A stretch of 64,000 bases of DNA from Bacteroides sp. (GTDB lineage: Bacteria; Bacteroidota; Bacteroidia; Bacteroidales; UBA7960), in the NCBI GenBank assembly GCA_036351255.1, contig JAZBOS010000052.1, forward strand, positions 122,552 to 186,551, in the 5' to 3' direction. Position numbers and translations under genes: made by a program. Below the pieces are notes generated by a model. It saw only the letters and a list, made by a program, of their open reading frames with translations, had not been told where the DNA came from and did no database searches. Of the stretch, positions 1-7,955 are shown in pieces. Each line of letters begins with the position of its first letter. The first letter of the stretch is position 1.

Positions 1-941
1 ACAACCATACCGCAACCCACCTGCTCCACGCTGCCCTGAAAGAAGTCCTGGGCCAGCACGTGCAACAGAAAGGTTCGTTGGTGAATGAAGAACGGCTGCG
101 TTTCGATTTCTCCCATTTCTCGAAAATGACCCAGGAGGAGATTGAGCGGGTGGAGCAGATTGTGAATGCTAAGGTCCGTGAGAATATTTTCCAGGAGGAA
201 CACCGCGAAATGGAAATGGCAGAAGCGCAGGAGATGGGAGCAGTGGCCTTGTTTGGAGAAAAGTATGGCGACAAGGTAAGGGTTGTTGCCTTTGACAAGG
301 GTTTTTCTGCTGAACTTTGCGGAGGAACTCACGCCCATTCAACCGGACAAATTGGCCTGTTCAGGATTGTTTCGGAAGGCGCCATAGCAGCGGGTATCAG
401 GAGGGTGGAAGCCATTACGGGCGAAGAAGCCGAAAGCTTCGTCAACCAGAAGATCAGGGAGCTTGATACCCTGAAGGCCATGCTTAAAAACCCCAAAGAT
501 GCTGTTCAGGCCATTGAACAATTGCTTGAGCAGAATGAAATGCTCAGGAAAAAGATTGAATCCCTGCAAAAGGATCAGGCCGGCCTAATGGTGGAAGAGA
601 TCGTTGCCAAGGCTGAAAAAGTGGGAGCGGTGAATTTCATTGCGCAGAAAGTGGATTTGGATCCTAAAATGGCCAAGGATCTGGCTTATTCCATAAAGGA
701 AAAGGTCGATAATTTTTTCCTGGTGCTGGGATATGTCAGTGATGGCAAACCTGGTATCGTGGTGATGATCTCCGAAGAATTGACGAAATCCAAAGGGCTT
801 CATGCCGGAAATATTGTCAGGCAACTGGCCGCTCACATTCAGGGCGGTGGCGGGGGACAGCCCTTCTTTGCCACGGCTGGCGGCAAAAACCCGGATGGGC
901 TGGATAAAGTTCTTGCTGAGGCCAGGAAGCTTTTGGCTTGA
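1..941 (+). CDS. alaS: Alanine--tRNA ligase, C-terminal part (5' end outside window)
   Basis: Charges tRNA-Ala and hydrolyses mischarged tRNA in the cytoplasm. The reading frame is open from base 3 and continues upstream of the window, so this is the 3' third of the gene. The editing-domain zinc/catalytic motifs are visible: HTATH at bases 6-20 and CGGTHAH from base 318. A coiled-coil stretch follows, and the DHHA1 domain ends with the glycine-rich GGGGGQPFFATAGG near the C terminus. The GTG at 60 is an internal Val codon, not a start. The stop lies 16 bp from the end of the convergent nuclease gene, and no terminator hairpin is seen between them. Confidence 0.97.
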   Translation, partial: NHTATHLLHAALKEVLGQHVQQKGSLVNEERLRFDFSHFSKMTQEEIERVEQIVNAKVRENIFQEEHREMEMAEAQEMGAVALFGEKYGDKVRVVAFDKGFSAELCGGTHAHSTGQIGLFRIVSEGAIAAGIRRVEAITGEEAESFVNQKIRELDTLKAMLKNPKDAVQAIEQLLEQNEMLRKKIESLQKDQAGLMVEEIVAKAEKVGAVNFIAQKVDLDPKMAKDLAYSIKEKVDNFFLVLGYVSDGKPGIVVMISEELTKSKGLHAGNIVRQLAAHIQGGGGGQPFFATAGGKNPDGLDKVLAEARKLLA

Positions 942-957
942 TTTTTGCCTTCTTTCT

Positions 958-3843
958 TTAGCTTTCAAAGCGGCCGCAGAGCGCCTGGAAAGGACAGTAT
1001 TTGCAATTGTCTTCGTTGGGCGTTTGCATAAATGGCTCTTCTGGTTCCAGCATTCTGCTGACTAATTTCTCAAGCTGCTCCTGGAATGCTGTTTCCGGGT
1101 TCACGCCTTCCTGAATTATACTGGCATCCACTTCTGATTTGAGGAAGCCGGGTTTGAGATTGCGCATCGAGAAAATGCCTGATTCTACTTCTGGTACATC
1201 CGGATTCATCTGGCGGTAAAGCCAGGCATAGGCCTGTACCTGGAAGGCCTTTTCATATTTAACGTCTTCAACCAGTTCGTCAAAACTTTTGATCTTCAGG
1301 TCGCTCGCCTCCACTTTGCCGGTCTTGTAATCCACCACCCGGACTGTTGAACCCAGTCGGTCGATGCGGTCGGCTTTTCCAGCGATCGTCACATCCATCC
1401 ATTCGCCATCGGCCATTACCTGTATGCTCCCCTGCAGAACGCCTTCCGTATTTAGAATGGTGAGGTAAAGGCCACGCTGCTTGTAATTGGAAATGAGAGA
1501 GGCTTCGGCTTTCAGAAAATTCTCAACATATCGTTTGGCCAGGTTGAAAAGCAAAAGGTTTTTCCCGCTGGTGATTTCTCCATCCGGATAATGTTTTCTG
1601 AAACGGTGAATTGTCGCTGCCTCGACCTGATCCTGCATGGCAGAAATGTGTTCGGGTTTAACGACTTGTCCGGTCAGTGGGAAATACAAGTCTTCAAGGA
1701 CCCCGTGGACGACATTCCCCAGGGTGCTGGCCTCAATGGTTTCTTCCACTTCTTCGGCTTCCCTGAGGCGGGCCACCTTTTCAAGGTAAAACTTCAGCGA
1801 ACAGCGAATGAAAGTGTTCAGAGCGGATGGGGAAAGCCCCCGGGCAGCCATTTGCTTCAGACGTTCAAGGATCTCTGGCGTTTTTGGGATGCTGATCTCC
1901 TGGGTGCCCGTTTTAATCGAAGGCCTTAGGCTCACCAGTTGGTTGTGGAGTTCAATGTCAGGATTATACGACTTGATCTCGTGCTCAATCTGGGTGATGA
2001 AGCGGCTTTTTTCATTGCTTCCCATACCGCCTGACTCGGTATTGTAGATGAGGAAAACATTATCAGCCCGCTGCAGCAGGCGATAGAAATGGTATGCGTA
2101 AACCGAATCCCGGTCAGCGGTTACTTGTAGCCCGAACTTTCTTTTTACCTCAAAGGGGATAAACGAATTGCTTGTTTTTGATTTGGGTAAAACATCTTCA
2201 TTTGCTGACAAAAGAATGATGTTTTTGAAATCGAGGTTGCGGGTTTCGAGCACTCCCATCACCTGGAGGCCTTGCACAGGCTCCCCTGAGAAAGCCATCC
2301 GGGTTTCAGACACCGATTGTTTGATGATCTGCCAGAAGATCCGGAGGGTGCGTATTGTTTTCCCCTCGTCCAAAACGGTTTCCATCCTTGAAAGTATCCT
2401 TCCAAAATAATACAGGGCCTCGAAATCTATGAAGAAAGGGCTTTGCTGCAGACTCCCGAATGCCTGGTCTGCTTTTTGACGAAATGCCTGGTCAAGTTTA
2501 TCGCTCAGGCTTCGAAAGACAGGGATGATTTCGTCAAGAGCCGTGAGCCAGTTTTGTGAAAGGAAATGGAATAAATCCGGAAACCCAGTTTCAATTTCTT
2601 CAAGGTGGGTGAAGTCTTCATACTTATAGAATATCTTGTTTGAAAGGCTGATCTTCTGGATCAGGATGTCAAGATTTGCCTGGCCCGAATGCATCTCAAA
2701 CAATATGGCAGCACAGGGATTGGATAACAGCCGCAATAAATCCTTGTAATAAAACGATGGCGCTTTACCCTCGAGGGTGGTTTTCAGACGGTCAGCGGTG
2801 AGGTATAACTGGATGATTGCTTCAAAGAATCCAAACAGGTTGGTTTTTACCAGGGGATAACCCATCGTAATGTTGATGGCGGCAGCCTTTTCGGGTAGGG
2901 CATTCAGGACGGGTAGCAAAAGGTTTTCGTTGGCCAGCACAATGGCAGTCTGCTCATCCATTACGAGGTCTGAATGGAAATCGAGGATATTGCCTGCCAG
3001 CTGAGCCTGGTTTAAGTCGCGGGCAATTCCCAGCACCTGAATCTTTTTGGGTGTGCTAAACCAGGATGCTTTCTCTTTGTTGAGGGGAATGTCCCATTTT
3101 TTTCGGTATCTCCTGATGAAATGCCCGGCTTCGTGCTGAGGATTGTCCTCATAATAGGGATCGGAATCGCTTAAGATCTCAGCCAGGCCGTCCTTAACCA
3201 GGCTGTTAATAATGCTTTCTTCAGCCTGGTTGAGGGCATTGAAGCCGGCAAAGATTACTTTTTCATACGGAAAAAGGCGGGGATTTTCTTTGAGAAGCGT
3301 TGCCGCCTTCCTGTATGACATTCCCTGGTATGCAAGATTTTTCTCCTTAAGGTAAGCGATGAAAGCCTTGTGGTAGAGTTTGAACTTTTCGAAGAAGGAG
3401 AGGTAGTTTTTCTGGAATTCACTAAGCGCTAAGCCTTCTGGATTCCAGGTTTCAATGTACTTGATATCGACCAGGTAAGTAAACAGCTCGTCAGGGTTCT
3501 CAAGGGATGAATCAATTTCATCAAAGTCCCTGAGCAGGACGCTGCCCCAGCGCAGGAACTCATCCAGGGGGTCGCTTTTATCCCCCTCAATGGTTTGATA
3601 AACATGATAAAAATGAAACATCAGGCTCAGGTTATCAGCCACCTGATAACCGCTGATCCGGTTTACGAAGTCCTCAATACTCAGGAAGGCAGGAGACCAG
3701 GTGGGCTGGGTAACCCTTTTGGCGATGTGCTTGCGCAGGAAAAGCCCTGCCCGCCGGTTAGGGGTTACCAGGCAGATATCTCCAGTATTGCTGCCATATT
3801 TCTCAAGGACGTGAACCGCAACTTCTTCAAGAAAACTTTGCAT
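958..3843 (-). CDS. AddB-like PD-(D/E)XK nuclease (inactive-helicase/nuclease family)
   Basis: 961 residues, probably the AddB-type partner of an AddAB/RecBCD-like double-strand-break end-processing enzyme. The N-terminal half resembles a decayed UvrD-type helicase (TPNRRAGLFLRK where a P-loop would lie). The C-terminal quarter carries the nuclease motif VVDYKTGK. An upstream Cys in the FIRCSLKFYLE segment together with the terminal CKYCPFQALC gives the C...C-x2-C-x5-C arrangement of the AddB [4Fe-4S] staple. No addA is adjacent in this window; the gene upstream on the same strand is a sugar-nucleotide enzyme. Family assignment is firm; the AddB role is by analogy. Confidence 0.85.
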   Translation of the reverse strand: MQSFLEEVAVHVLEKYGSNTGDICLVTPNRRAGLFLRKHIAKRVTQPTWSPAFLSIEDFVNRISGYQVADNLSLMFHFYHVYQTIEGDKSDPLDEFLRWGSVLLRDFDEIDSSLENPDELFTYLVDIKYIETWNPEGLALSEFQKNYLSFFEKFKLYHKAFIAYLKEKNLAYQGMSYRKAATLLKENPRLFPYEKVIFAGFNALNQAEESIINSLVKDGLAEILSDSDPYYEDNPQHEAGHFIRRYRKKWDIPLNKEKASWFSTPKKIQVLGIARDLNQAQLAGNILDFHSDLVMDEQTAIVLANENLLLPVLNALPEKAAAINITMGYPLVKTNLFGFFEAIIQLYLTADRLKTTLEGKAPSFYYKDLLRLLSNPCAAILFEMHSGQANLDILIQKISLSNKIFYKYEDFTHLEEIETGFPDLFHFLSQNWLTALDEIIPVFRSLSDKLDQAFRQKADQAFGSLQQSPFFIDFEALYYFGRILSRMETVLDEGKTIRTLRIFWQIIKQSVSETRMAFSGEPVQGLQVMGVLETRNLDFKNIILLSANEDVLPKSKTSNSFIPFEVKRKFGLQVTADRDSVYAYHFYRLLQRADNVFLIYNTESGGMGSNEKSRFITQIEHEIKSYNPDIELHNQLVSLRPSIKTGTQEISIPKTPEILERLKQMAARGLSPSALNTFIRCSLKFYLEKVARLREAEEVEETIEASTLGNVVHGVLEDLYFPLTGQVVKPEHISAMQDQVEAATIHRFRKHYPDGEITSGKNLLLFNLAKRYVENFLKAEASLISNYKQRGLYLTILNTEGVLQGSIQVMADGEWMDVTIAGKADRIDRLGSTVRVVDYKTGKVEASDLKIKSFDELVEDVKYEKAFQVQAYAWLYRQMNPDVPEVESGIFSMRNLKPGFLKSEVDASIIQEGVNPETAFQEQLEKLVSRMLEPEEPFMQTPNEDNCKYCPFQALCGRFES

Positions 3844-3936
3844 AAGGATTGGGCCGGTTTCTGTTTAGGATGGCAAATTACTCAGTTTTACTGAAACCTC
3901 TTTAGGAAAATCAAAGAATTATTGCAGGGATTGAAA

Positions 3937-4674
3937 TCAGAATAGATCCGGATGGCTGGCAAACATAGCTTCTGCATGGGCCAGCTTCTGAGGGGTTCCA
4001 ATATCGGCCCAGTATGCCGGATCGTGCTCAAAGGCTAGGATTGGGTGCTGACTGGCCAGCCTGAGGTATACCTCGTTGATGGAAAATATCCCCTGCTCAA
4101 CGATCAGGTTAAGCAGTGCCGGCTGTATGATGTGAATGCCGCTGAATGCCTTAGGCTCCGGCTCCTGTCCGGGTTTGTGATCACAGAGAATTTTTTGATT
4201 CGTATTGATATTCTCCCATCCTGCAAGGTGGTTGTTGTTCCAAAGGAAATAACGGGAAGTACTTCTTTGGGATACAGCAAGTGTTGCCAGTGCCCCCTGT
4301 GATGTATGGAAATCCAGCATTTCCCGGAGGTCAATGGCGGAAAGCACGTCTACATTGTGCAGGATAAGCGGTCCCTCGCCTGTCAAATGATCTTTGGCTT
4401 TCAGTAATCCCCCGCCCGTGTCGAGCAACTGGCTCGTCTCATCAGAGAGGATGAAGCTTACTCCCGGATAATTTAATTGTGCAATGAACGCCTGCATTTT
4501 TTCAGCGTGGTGGTGAATGTTAACAACGATTTCGCTAACCCCAAGTGGTATCAGTTTTTCAGCCAGCCGCTGAAGCATTGGTTTGCCCCCAATTTCCACA
4601 AGGGCTTTGGGGGTATGTTCACTAATGGGATGCAGGCGTTTTCCTATCCCTGCAGCGAAGATCATCGCTTTCAT
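3937..4674 (-). CDS. Sugar-1-phosphate nucleotidyltransferase, MurU-like
   Basis: 245 residues of the NTP_transferase family. The N terminus has the signature FAAGIGKRLHPIS...PKALVEIGGKPM that binds the nucleotide and magnesium, followed by HNVDVLS with the catalytic Asp. The short length without a left-handed beta-helix fits MurU (MurNAc-alpha-1-phosphate uridylyltransferase) or a mannose-1-phosphate guanylyltransferase. The AmgK-like kinase encoded just upstream on the same strand favours MurU, because AmgK and MurU act consecutively in peptidoglycan sugar recycling. The substrate is an inference from that pairing. The start lies 29 nt after the stop of the small Cys-rich gene. Confidence 0.82.
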   Translation of the reverse strand: MKAMIFAAGIGKRLHPISEHTPKALVEIGGKPMLQRLAEKLIPLGVSEIVVNIHHHAEKMQAFIAQLNYPGVSFILSDETSQLLDTGGGLLKAKDHLTGEGPLILHNVDVLSAIDLREMLDFHTSQGALATLAVSQRSTSRYFLWNNNHLAGWENINTNQKILCDHKPGQEPEPKAFSGIHIIQPALLNLIVEQGIFSINEVYLRLASQHPILAFEHDPAYWADIGTPQKLAHAEAMFASHPDLF

Positions 4675-4703
4675 TTCCAGGGTCCTTTCAGATACATTTG
4701 AAT

Positions 4704-4826
4704 TTATTTCCCCTCAGGTTTGCAGAGGTGTTTTTCCTTGCTTGCTTTCAATCCGCATTTCTTGCAACGGAATTTTTCTTTTCCCGCTTTTTCATCCAGA
4801 CCTTTGCAACGTTTCTTTTTTCCCAT
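4704..4826 (-). CDS. 40-residue Cys-rich (zinc-ribbon-like) basic protein
   Basis: This is a 41-codon frame between the kinase and the nucleotidyltransferase, on the same strand. It starts with ATG at 4826 and stops with TAA at 4704-4706. The product begins MGKKKRCKGLDEKAG and is about one third Lys/Arg. Cysteines are at positions 7, 21, 24 and 35, with His33, giving C-x13-C-x2-C-x8-H-x-C, which could bind one zinc. It occupies almost half of an otherwise empty 288-bp gap and is only 29 nt from the next start, so it probably belongs to the same transcript. The function is unknown; a nucleic-acid-binding or metal-chaperone role is conceivable. The residue composition and position make it much more likely real than chance. 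Confidence 0.72.
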   Translation of the reverse strand: MGKKKRCKGLDEKAGKEKFRCKKCGLKASKEKHLCKPEGK

Positions 4827-4962
4827 AGCTCAATAGAAAATGAATTTATTTTCCAGGCAATTTTTCCAGGGTCAATATCTTTGTTCTTATTTCAGATGTA
4901 ATCGTTCTATTGGTATCAGTGTTTTTTCCCAAAAAAGCCTGAAAGGACAATCTTGCCATACA

Positions 4963-6405
4963 TCAGTTGCTTTTGGGCCAGTTATGGGCTTCCCGGTGCT
5001 TGAGGTCGATGTTGACATCGTATTTTTCTCCCAGGTATTTTGCCAATTCTTCAGCGCAATAAACCGAACGGTGCTGTCCCCCTGTGCAGCCAAAGTTAAT
5101 CATCAGGTTGTTGAATCCCCGTTCAAGGTAGTTATTTACCGCATTTCCAGTAATGTTCCTGATGTTCCCCAGGAAATCAGCCACGCTGTCTTCCTTTTTA
5201 AGAAAACGAATAACGGGTTCGTCTTTCCCCGTATAGGGCTTAAACTTATCTTCCCTGCCTGGATTGGGCAAGGCGCGACAGTCGAAAACAAAACCCCCGC
5301 CATTTCCCCATTCATCCGCCGGGATGCCGTTCTTGTAGGAGAAGCTCCGGATATGAAGCGTAAGCCCTTTTGCAGGCTGGGGAAGTATATCAGAAGGAGC
5401 TGTTGCGGCCATTTTTTCGATGATGCTGCTAAGATGTGGGGTGATCTTTGGGAGGAAATCCATTTCAGCGAGCCAGCGCAAGTTCTTCAGGGCATAAGGC
5501 ACGCTTTGCAAAAACAAGGCTTTTTTCTCAACCCCGCCCCTGAAACCATAACTCCCCAGGGCTTGGAGGATGCGCATCACTACGAAGTCGTAAAAGGTTT
5601 TTTTGAAAAGGGCCTGGTCAAAAGAAACCCATTTGTTGAGGCTTTCAACGTAATAGTCGAGCAGCACCTGGCGCTGTTCAAAAGGGATATTGGCTTTGGC
5701 GTCAAAAAGCAGGGAGGCCACATCGTATTGCAGGGCACCCTTGCGGCCACCCTGGTAGTCTATAAAATAAGGCTCCCCTTCAACAATCATGATATTTCTT
5801 GACTGGAAGTCGCGGTACAGGAAGAATTCGGATGGCACACTTACCAGATGCTTGGTAAACCGTTCAAAGTCATCTTCCAGTTCCTGTTCGTCGAATCCGA
5901 TGCCAGAGATTTTAAGAAAATAGTATTTAAAATAATTGAGATCCCACATCATTGAATGCCTGTCGAAAGCATGACGGGGGTAACAAATGCTGAAATCAAG
6001 GTCTTGTTTGCCCTTTACCTGGAAAGCTGGCAGCCAATCGAGCGCCTTCCGGTAAAGATCCATCGTTTGATTGTTGAATGTTTTTACGGCTGGGTCGTGT
6101 GGCAAGAGGGAAAAAAGGGTTGTATCACCAAGGTCAGAAACCAGGTAGCATAAACCATCAGCATCTCTGGTAAAAACCTCTGGAACAGGGAGCCCCAACT
6201 TCTCAAAATGGTGGGAGAGGGTTAAAAAAGCATTGTTCTCGCGAATGTCAGGGTTAAAGGCTCCAATACAGGTTTTATCCTGGTAATATATCCGGAAATA
6301 CTTCCGGTTTGATCCCGAGGGTGCCAGGGGGGCTATCCGGTCAGGTTTCTGGTTTTGCCACGATTCAAAGAGATTGGTAATCGCCTGTTCAATGTTCCAC
6401 TGCAT
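4963..6405 (-). CDS. AmgK-like sugar kinase fused to RapZ C-terminal domain
   Basis: 480 residues from the chosen start MQWNIEQA. Residues 1 to about 320 form an aminoglycoside-phosphotransferase-type kinase: a Gly/Ser-rich N-lobe, catalytic loop YRDFQSRN and metal site IDYQGG, close to the HRDFHSRN and DFQ motifs of AmgK (MurNAc/GlcNAc anomeric kinase). Residues from about 345 to the end match the C-terminal domain of RapZ, with the hallmark GCTGGQHRSVY; the RapZ P-loop domain is missing. In enterobacteria that C-terminal domain binds GlcN6P and controls GlmS. In-frame ATGs also exist at 6450 and 6423, but a -7 element at 6424-6431 would place transcription start downstream of both, so 6405 is preferred. 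Confidence 0.85.
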   Translation of the reverse strand: MQWNIEQAITNLFESWQNQKPDRIAPLAPSGSNRKYFRIYYQDKTCIGAFNPDIRENNAFLTLSHHFEKLGLPVPEVFTRDADGLCYLVSDLGDTTLFSLLPHDPAVKTFNNQTMDLYRKALDWLPAFQVKGKQDLDFSICYPRHAFDRHSMMWDLNYFKYYFLKISGIGFDEQELEDDFERFTKHLVSVPSEFFLYRDFQSRNIMIVEGEPYFIDYQGGRKGALQYDVASLLFDAKANIPFEQRQVLLDYYVESLNKWVSFDQALFKKTFYDFVVMRILQALGSYGFRGGVEKKALFLQSVPYALKNLRWLAEMDFLPKITPHLSSIIEKMAATAPSDILPQPAKGLTLHIRSFSYKNGIPADEWGNGGGFVFDCRALPNPGREDKFKPYTGKDEPVIRFLKKEDSVADFLGNIRNITGNAVNNYLERGFNNLMINFGCTGGQHRSVYCAEELAKYLGEKYDVNIDLKHREAHNWPKSN

Positions 6406-6423
6406 ATCCTGAAAATTAAACAT

Positions 6424-6431
6424 CAAATTTA
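6424..6431 (-). promoter_or_regulatory. -7 promoter element (TAAATTTG) for kinase-RapZ gene
   Basis: TAAATTTG on the minus strand matches the Bacteroidota consensus TAnnTTTG and lies 18 nt before the preferred start at 6405. No TTG was found at the usual -33 distance, so the call rests on the -7 box alone. Confidence 0.5.
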
Positions 6432-6505
6432 CATTTTTTTGCCGCCCCATGGGTGATAATTTGAAAGCACAGGGTCATAAATGCCCATTCTTGAGAGAAA
6501 AAAAC

Positions 6506-6513
6506 TATATTTG
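6506..6513 (+). promoter_or_regulatory. -7 promoter element (TATATTTG) for ferritin-like gene
   Basis: TATATTTG matches TAnnTTTG exactly and precedes the ATG at 6552 by 38 nt. The nearest TTG upstream (6491) is too close to be a standard -33 element. Confidence 0.55.
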
Positions 6514-6551
6514 CTTCAGGATAATTCATTTAAAATCTTAATAAAGAAAAA

Positions 6552-7058
6552 ATGGAAAGTAATAAGGTAACCGGCATTCTGAAACAGGCCATTATTATGG
6601 AAAGCCGTGGCAAATCGCTTTATGCCATGGTTGCCGGGCAAACCAAGAGTGATGACGTCCGCAAGATCTTTGACATCATGGCCAAAGAAGAACAGCTTCA
6701 CATTGATTTTCTTTCAAAACAATTTGTGAGCTATCAGAAAAGCGGCAAGTTTGATAAACTAAGCCTTGAAGAGGCTACGGGTGAAGATGCCATTGCCAAT
6801 ATGATTCTTTCTGAAAAGGTTAAGAAGGATATTTCAGGCGCAGGCTTTGAGGCGGCCGCCATTTCCGCCGCCATCGACATGGAAACAAAATCCATCGAGG
6901 TTTATTCCGCCAGGGCTAAAGAAGCCAACGATCCCAATGAGAAAGAACTATATGAGTGGCTGGCTGACTGGGAGAAAGGACACCATAAAATGCTCATTGA
7001 ACTTAACAAGGAGCTAACCGAAAAGGTTTGGTATGATAATAACTTCTGGCCATTCTAA
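6552..7058 (+). CDS. Rubrerythrin-type ferritin-like di-iron protein
   Basis: 168 residues forming a four-helix ferritin-like fold. Two helix-pair motifs supply the di-iron ligands: Glu17 with EEQLH near residue 55, and MET...EKGHH in the second half. The C-terminal rubredoxin FeCys4 domain of full rubrerythrins is absent; the protein ends with an aromatic tail. Proteins of this type reduce peroxide or handle iron under oxidative stress. It is monocistronic: it has its own -7 box and a strong terminator immediately downstream. Confidence 0.88.
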   Translation: MESNKVTGILKQAIIMESRGKSLYAMVAGQTKSDDVRKIFDIMAKEEQLHIDFLSKQFVSYQKSGKFDKLSLEEATGEDAIANMILSEKVKKDISGAGFEAAAISAAIDMETKSIEVYSARAKEANDPNEKELYEWLADWEKGHHKMLIELNKELTEKVWYDNNFWPF

Positions 7059-7080
7059 CAAACTGAAAAGCATAGGTTTC

Positions 7081-7130
7081 ACCGCAACCTTCCCTGACTT
7101 TAACAAATGGAGGTTGCGGTTTTCTTTTTC
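7081..7130 (+). terminator. Rho-independent terminator after ferritin-like gene
   Basis: A 10-bp perfect stem (ACCGCAACCT at 7081-7090 with AGGTTGCGGT at 7111-7120) is followed by TTTCTTTTTC. It lies 22 nt past the stop codon. Confidence 0.85.
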
Positions 7131-7156
7131 CGCAAACAGGTATGCGAAACAATTCT

Positions 7157-7164
7157 TAAATTTG
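7157..7164 (+). promoter_or_regulatory. -7 promoter element (TAAATTTG) for pseudouridine synthase gene
   Basis: Exact TAnnTTTG match, 51 nt before the ATG at 7216 and just after the preceding terminator. No clear -33 TTG was found. Confidence 0.5.
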
Positions 7165-7215
7165 ATAGGGTGAAGGAAAGCTGTTCCTTCTTACCAATCA
7201 TAAAATCATTATTTG

Positions 7216-7920
7216 ATGTCAACAGACCAGTCCGACCTGACCAGCAGGATTCTTTTCGAGGATAATCACCTCCTGGTGCTTAACAAATTGCCCTCAGAAA
7301 TCGTGCAGGGTGATAAAACAGGTGATCAGCCCCTGGTGGAAACTGCCAAGGAATACATTGCAACTGAGTACCAGAAACCTGGCAACGTATTTCTTGGGGT
7401 GGTTCACCGCATCGACCGTCCTACCAGTGGACTGGTGATCTTTGCACGCACATCCAAGGCTTTGGCCCGGATGAATGAAATGCTGAAAACCAGGGATGTT
7501 TCAAAGAAGTACTGGGCGGTAGTGAAAAACATTCCCCCCGAGACCGATGGGAAGCTCATTCATTTTCTCAGGAAAAACGAGAAGCAGAACAAATCCTACG
7601 TTGTGAATGCTGAAGCTCCGGGTGCCAAGAAAGCTGAAATGATATATAAGGTGTTGATGCAGGGCGACCATTATACTTTGGTGGAAGTGGAACTTCTGAC
7701 GGGGCGGCATCATCAGATCAGGGCACAGTTTGCAGCCATAGGATGCCCGATAAAAGGCGACCTGAAGTATGGGGCTGATCGCAGTAATGCCGATGGCAGC
7801 ATCCACTTGCATGCCAGGGAACTTAAATTTATTCATCCGGTTAAAAAGGAATGGATACATTTGATTGCGCCTGTGCCAGATGAAACCTTATGGCAGTTTT
7901 TTGAGCAAAGGATGCAGTAG
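7216..7920 (+). CDS. RluA-family pseudouridine synthase
   Basis: About 234 residues. Converts specific uridines in rRNA or tRNA to pseudouridine. The catalytic motif HRIDRPTSGL, with the essential Asp, lies near residue 60, and the conserved LLTGRHHQIRAQ segment near residue 165. There is no N-terminal S4 domain, so it is the compact RluA/RluC-like class; the target base cannot be told from sequence alone. The frame also opens at a TTG at 7213 directly before ATG 7216; the ATG is taken as start. Confidence 0.92.
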   Translation: MSTDQSDLTSRILFEDNHLLVLNKLPSEIVQGDKTGDQPLVETAKEYIATEYQKPGNVFLGVVHRIDRPTSGLVIFARTSKALARMNEMLKTRDVSKKYWAVVKNIPPETDGKLIHFLRKNEKQNKSYVVNAEAPGAKKAEMIYKVLMQGDHYTLVEVELLTGRHHQIRAQFAAIGCPIKGDLKYGADRSNADGSIHLHARELKFIHPVKKEWIHLIAPVPDETLWQFFEQRMQ

Positions 7921-7955
7921 AAATAATCAATTCAAAATAAAAGCAAGACGTCTCA

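Noticed and set aside
4840..5802. 320-codon open frame on the plus strand
   Set aside because: It lies fully antisense to the kinase-RapZ gene, whose motifs are clear; the plus-strand translation has no family resemblance.
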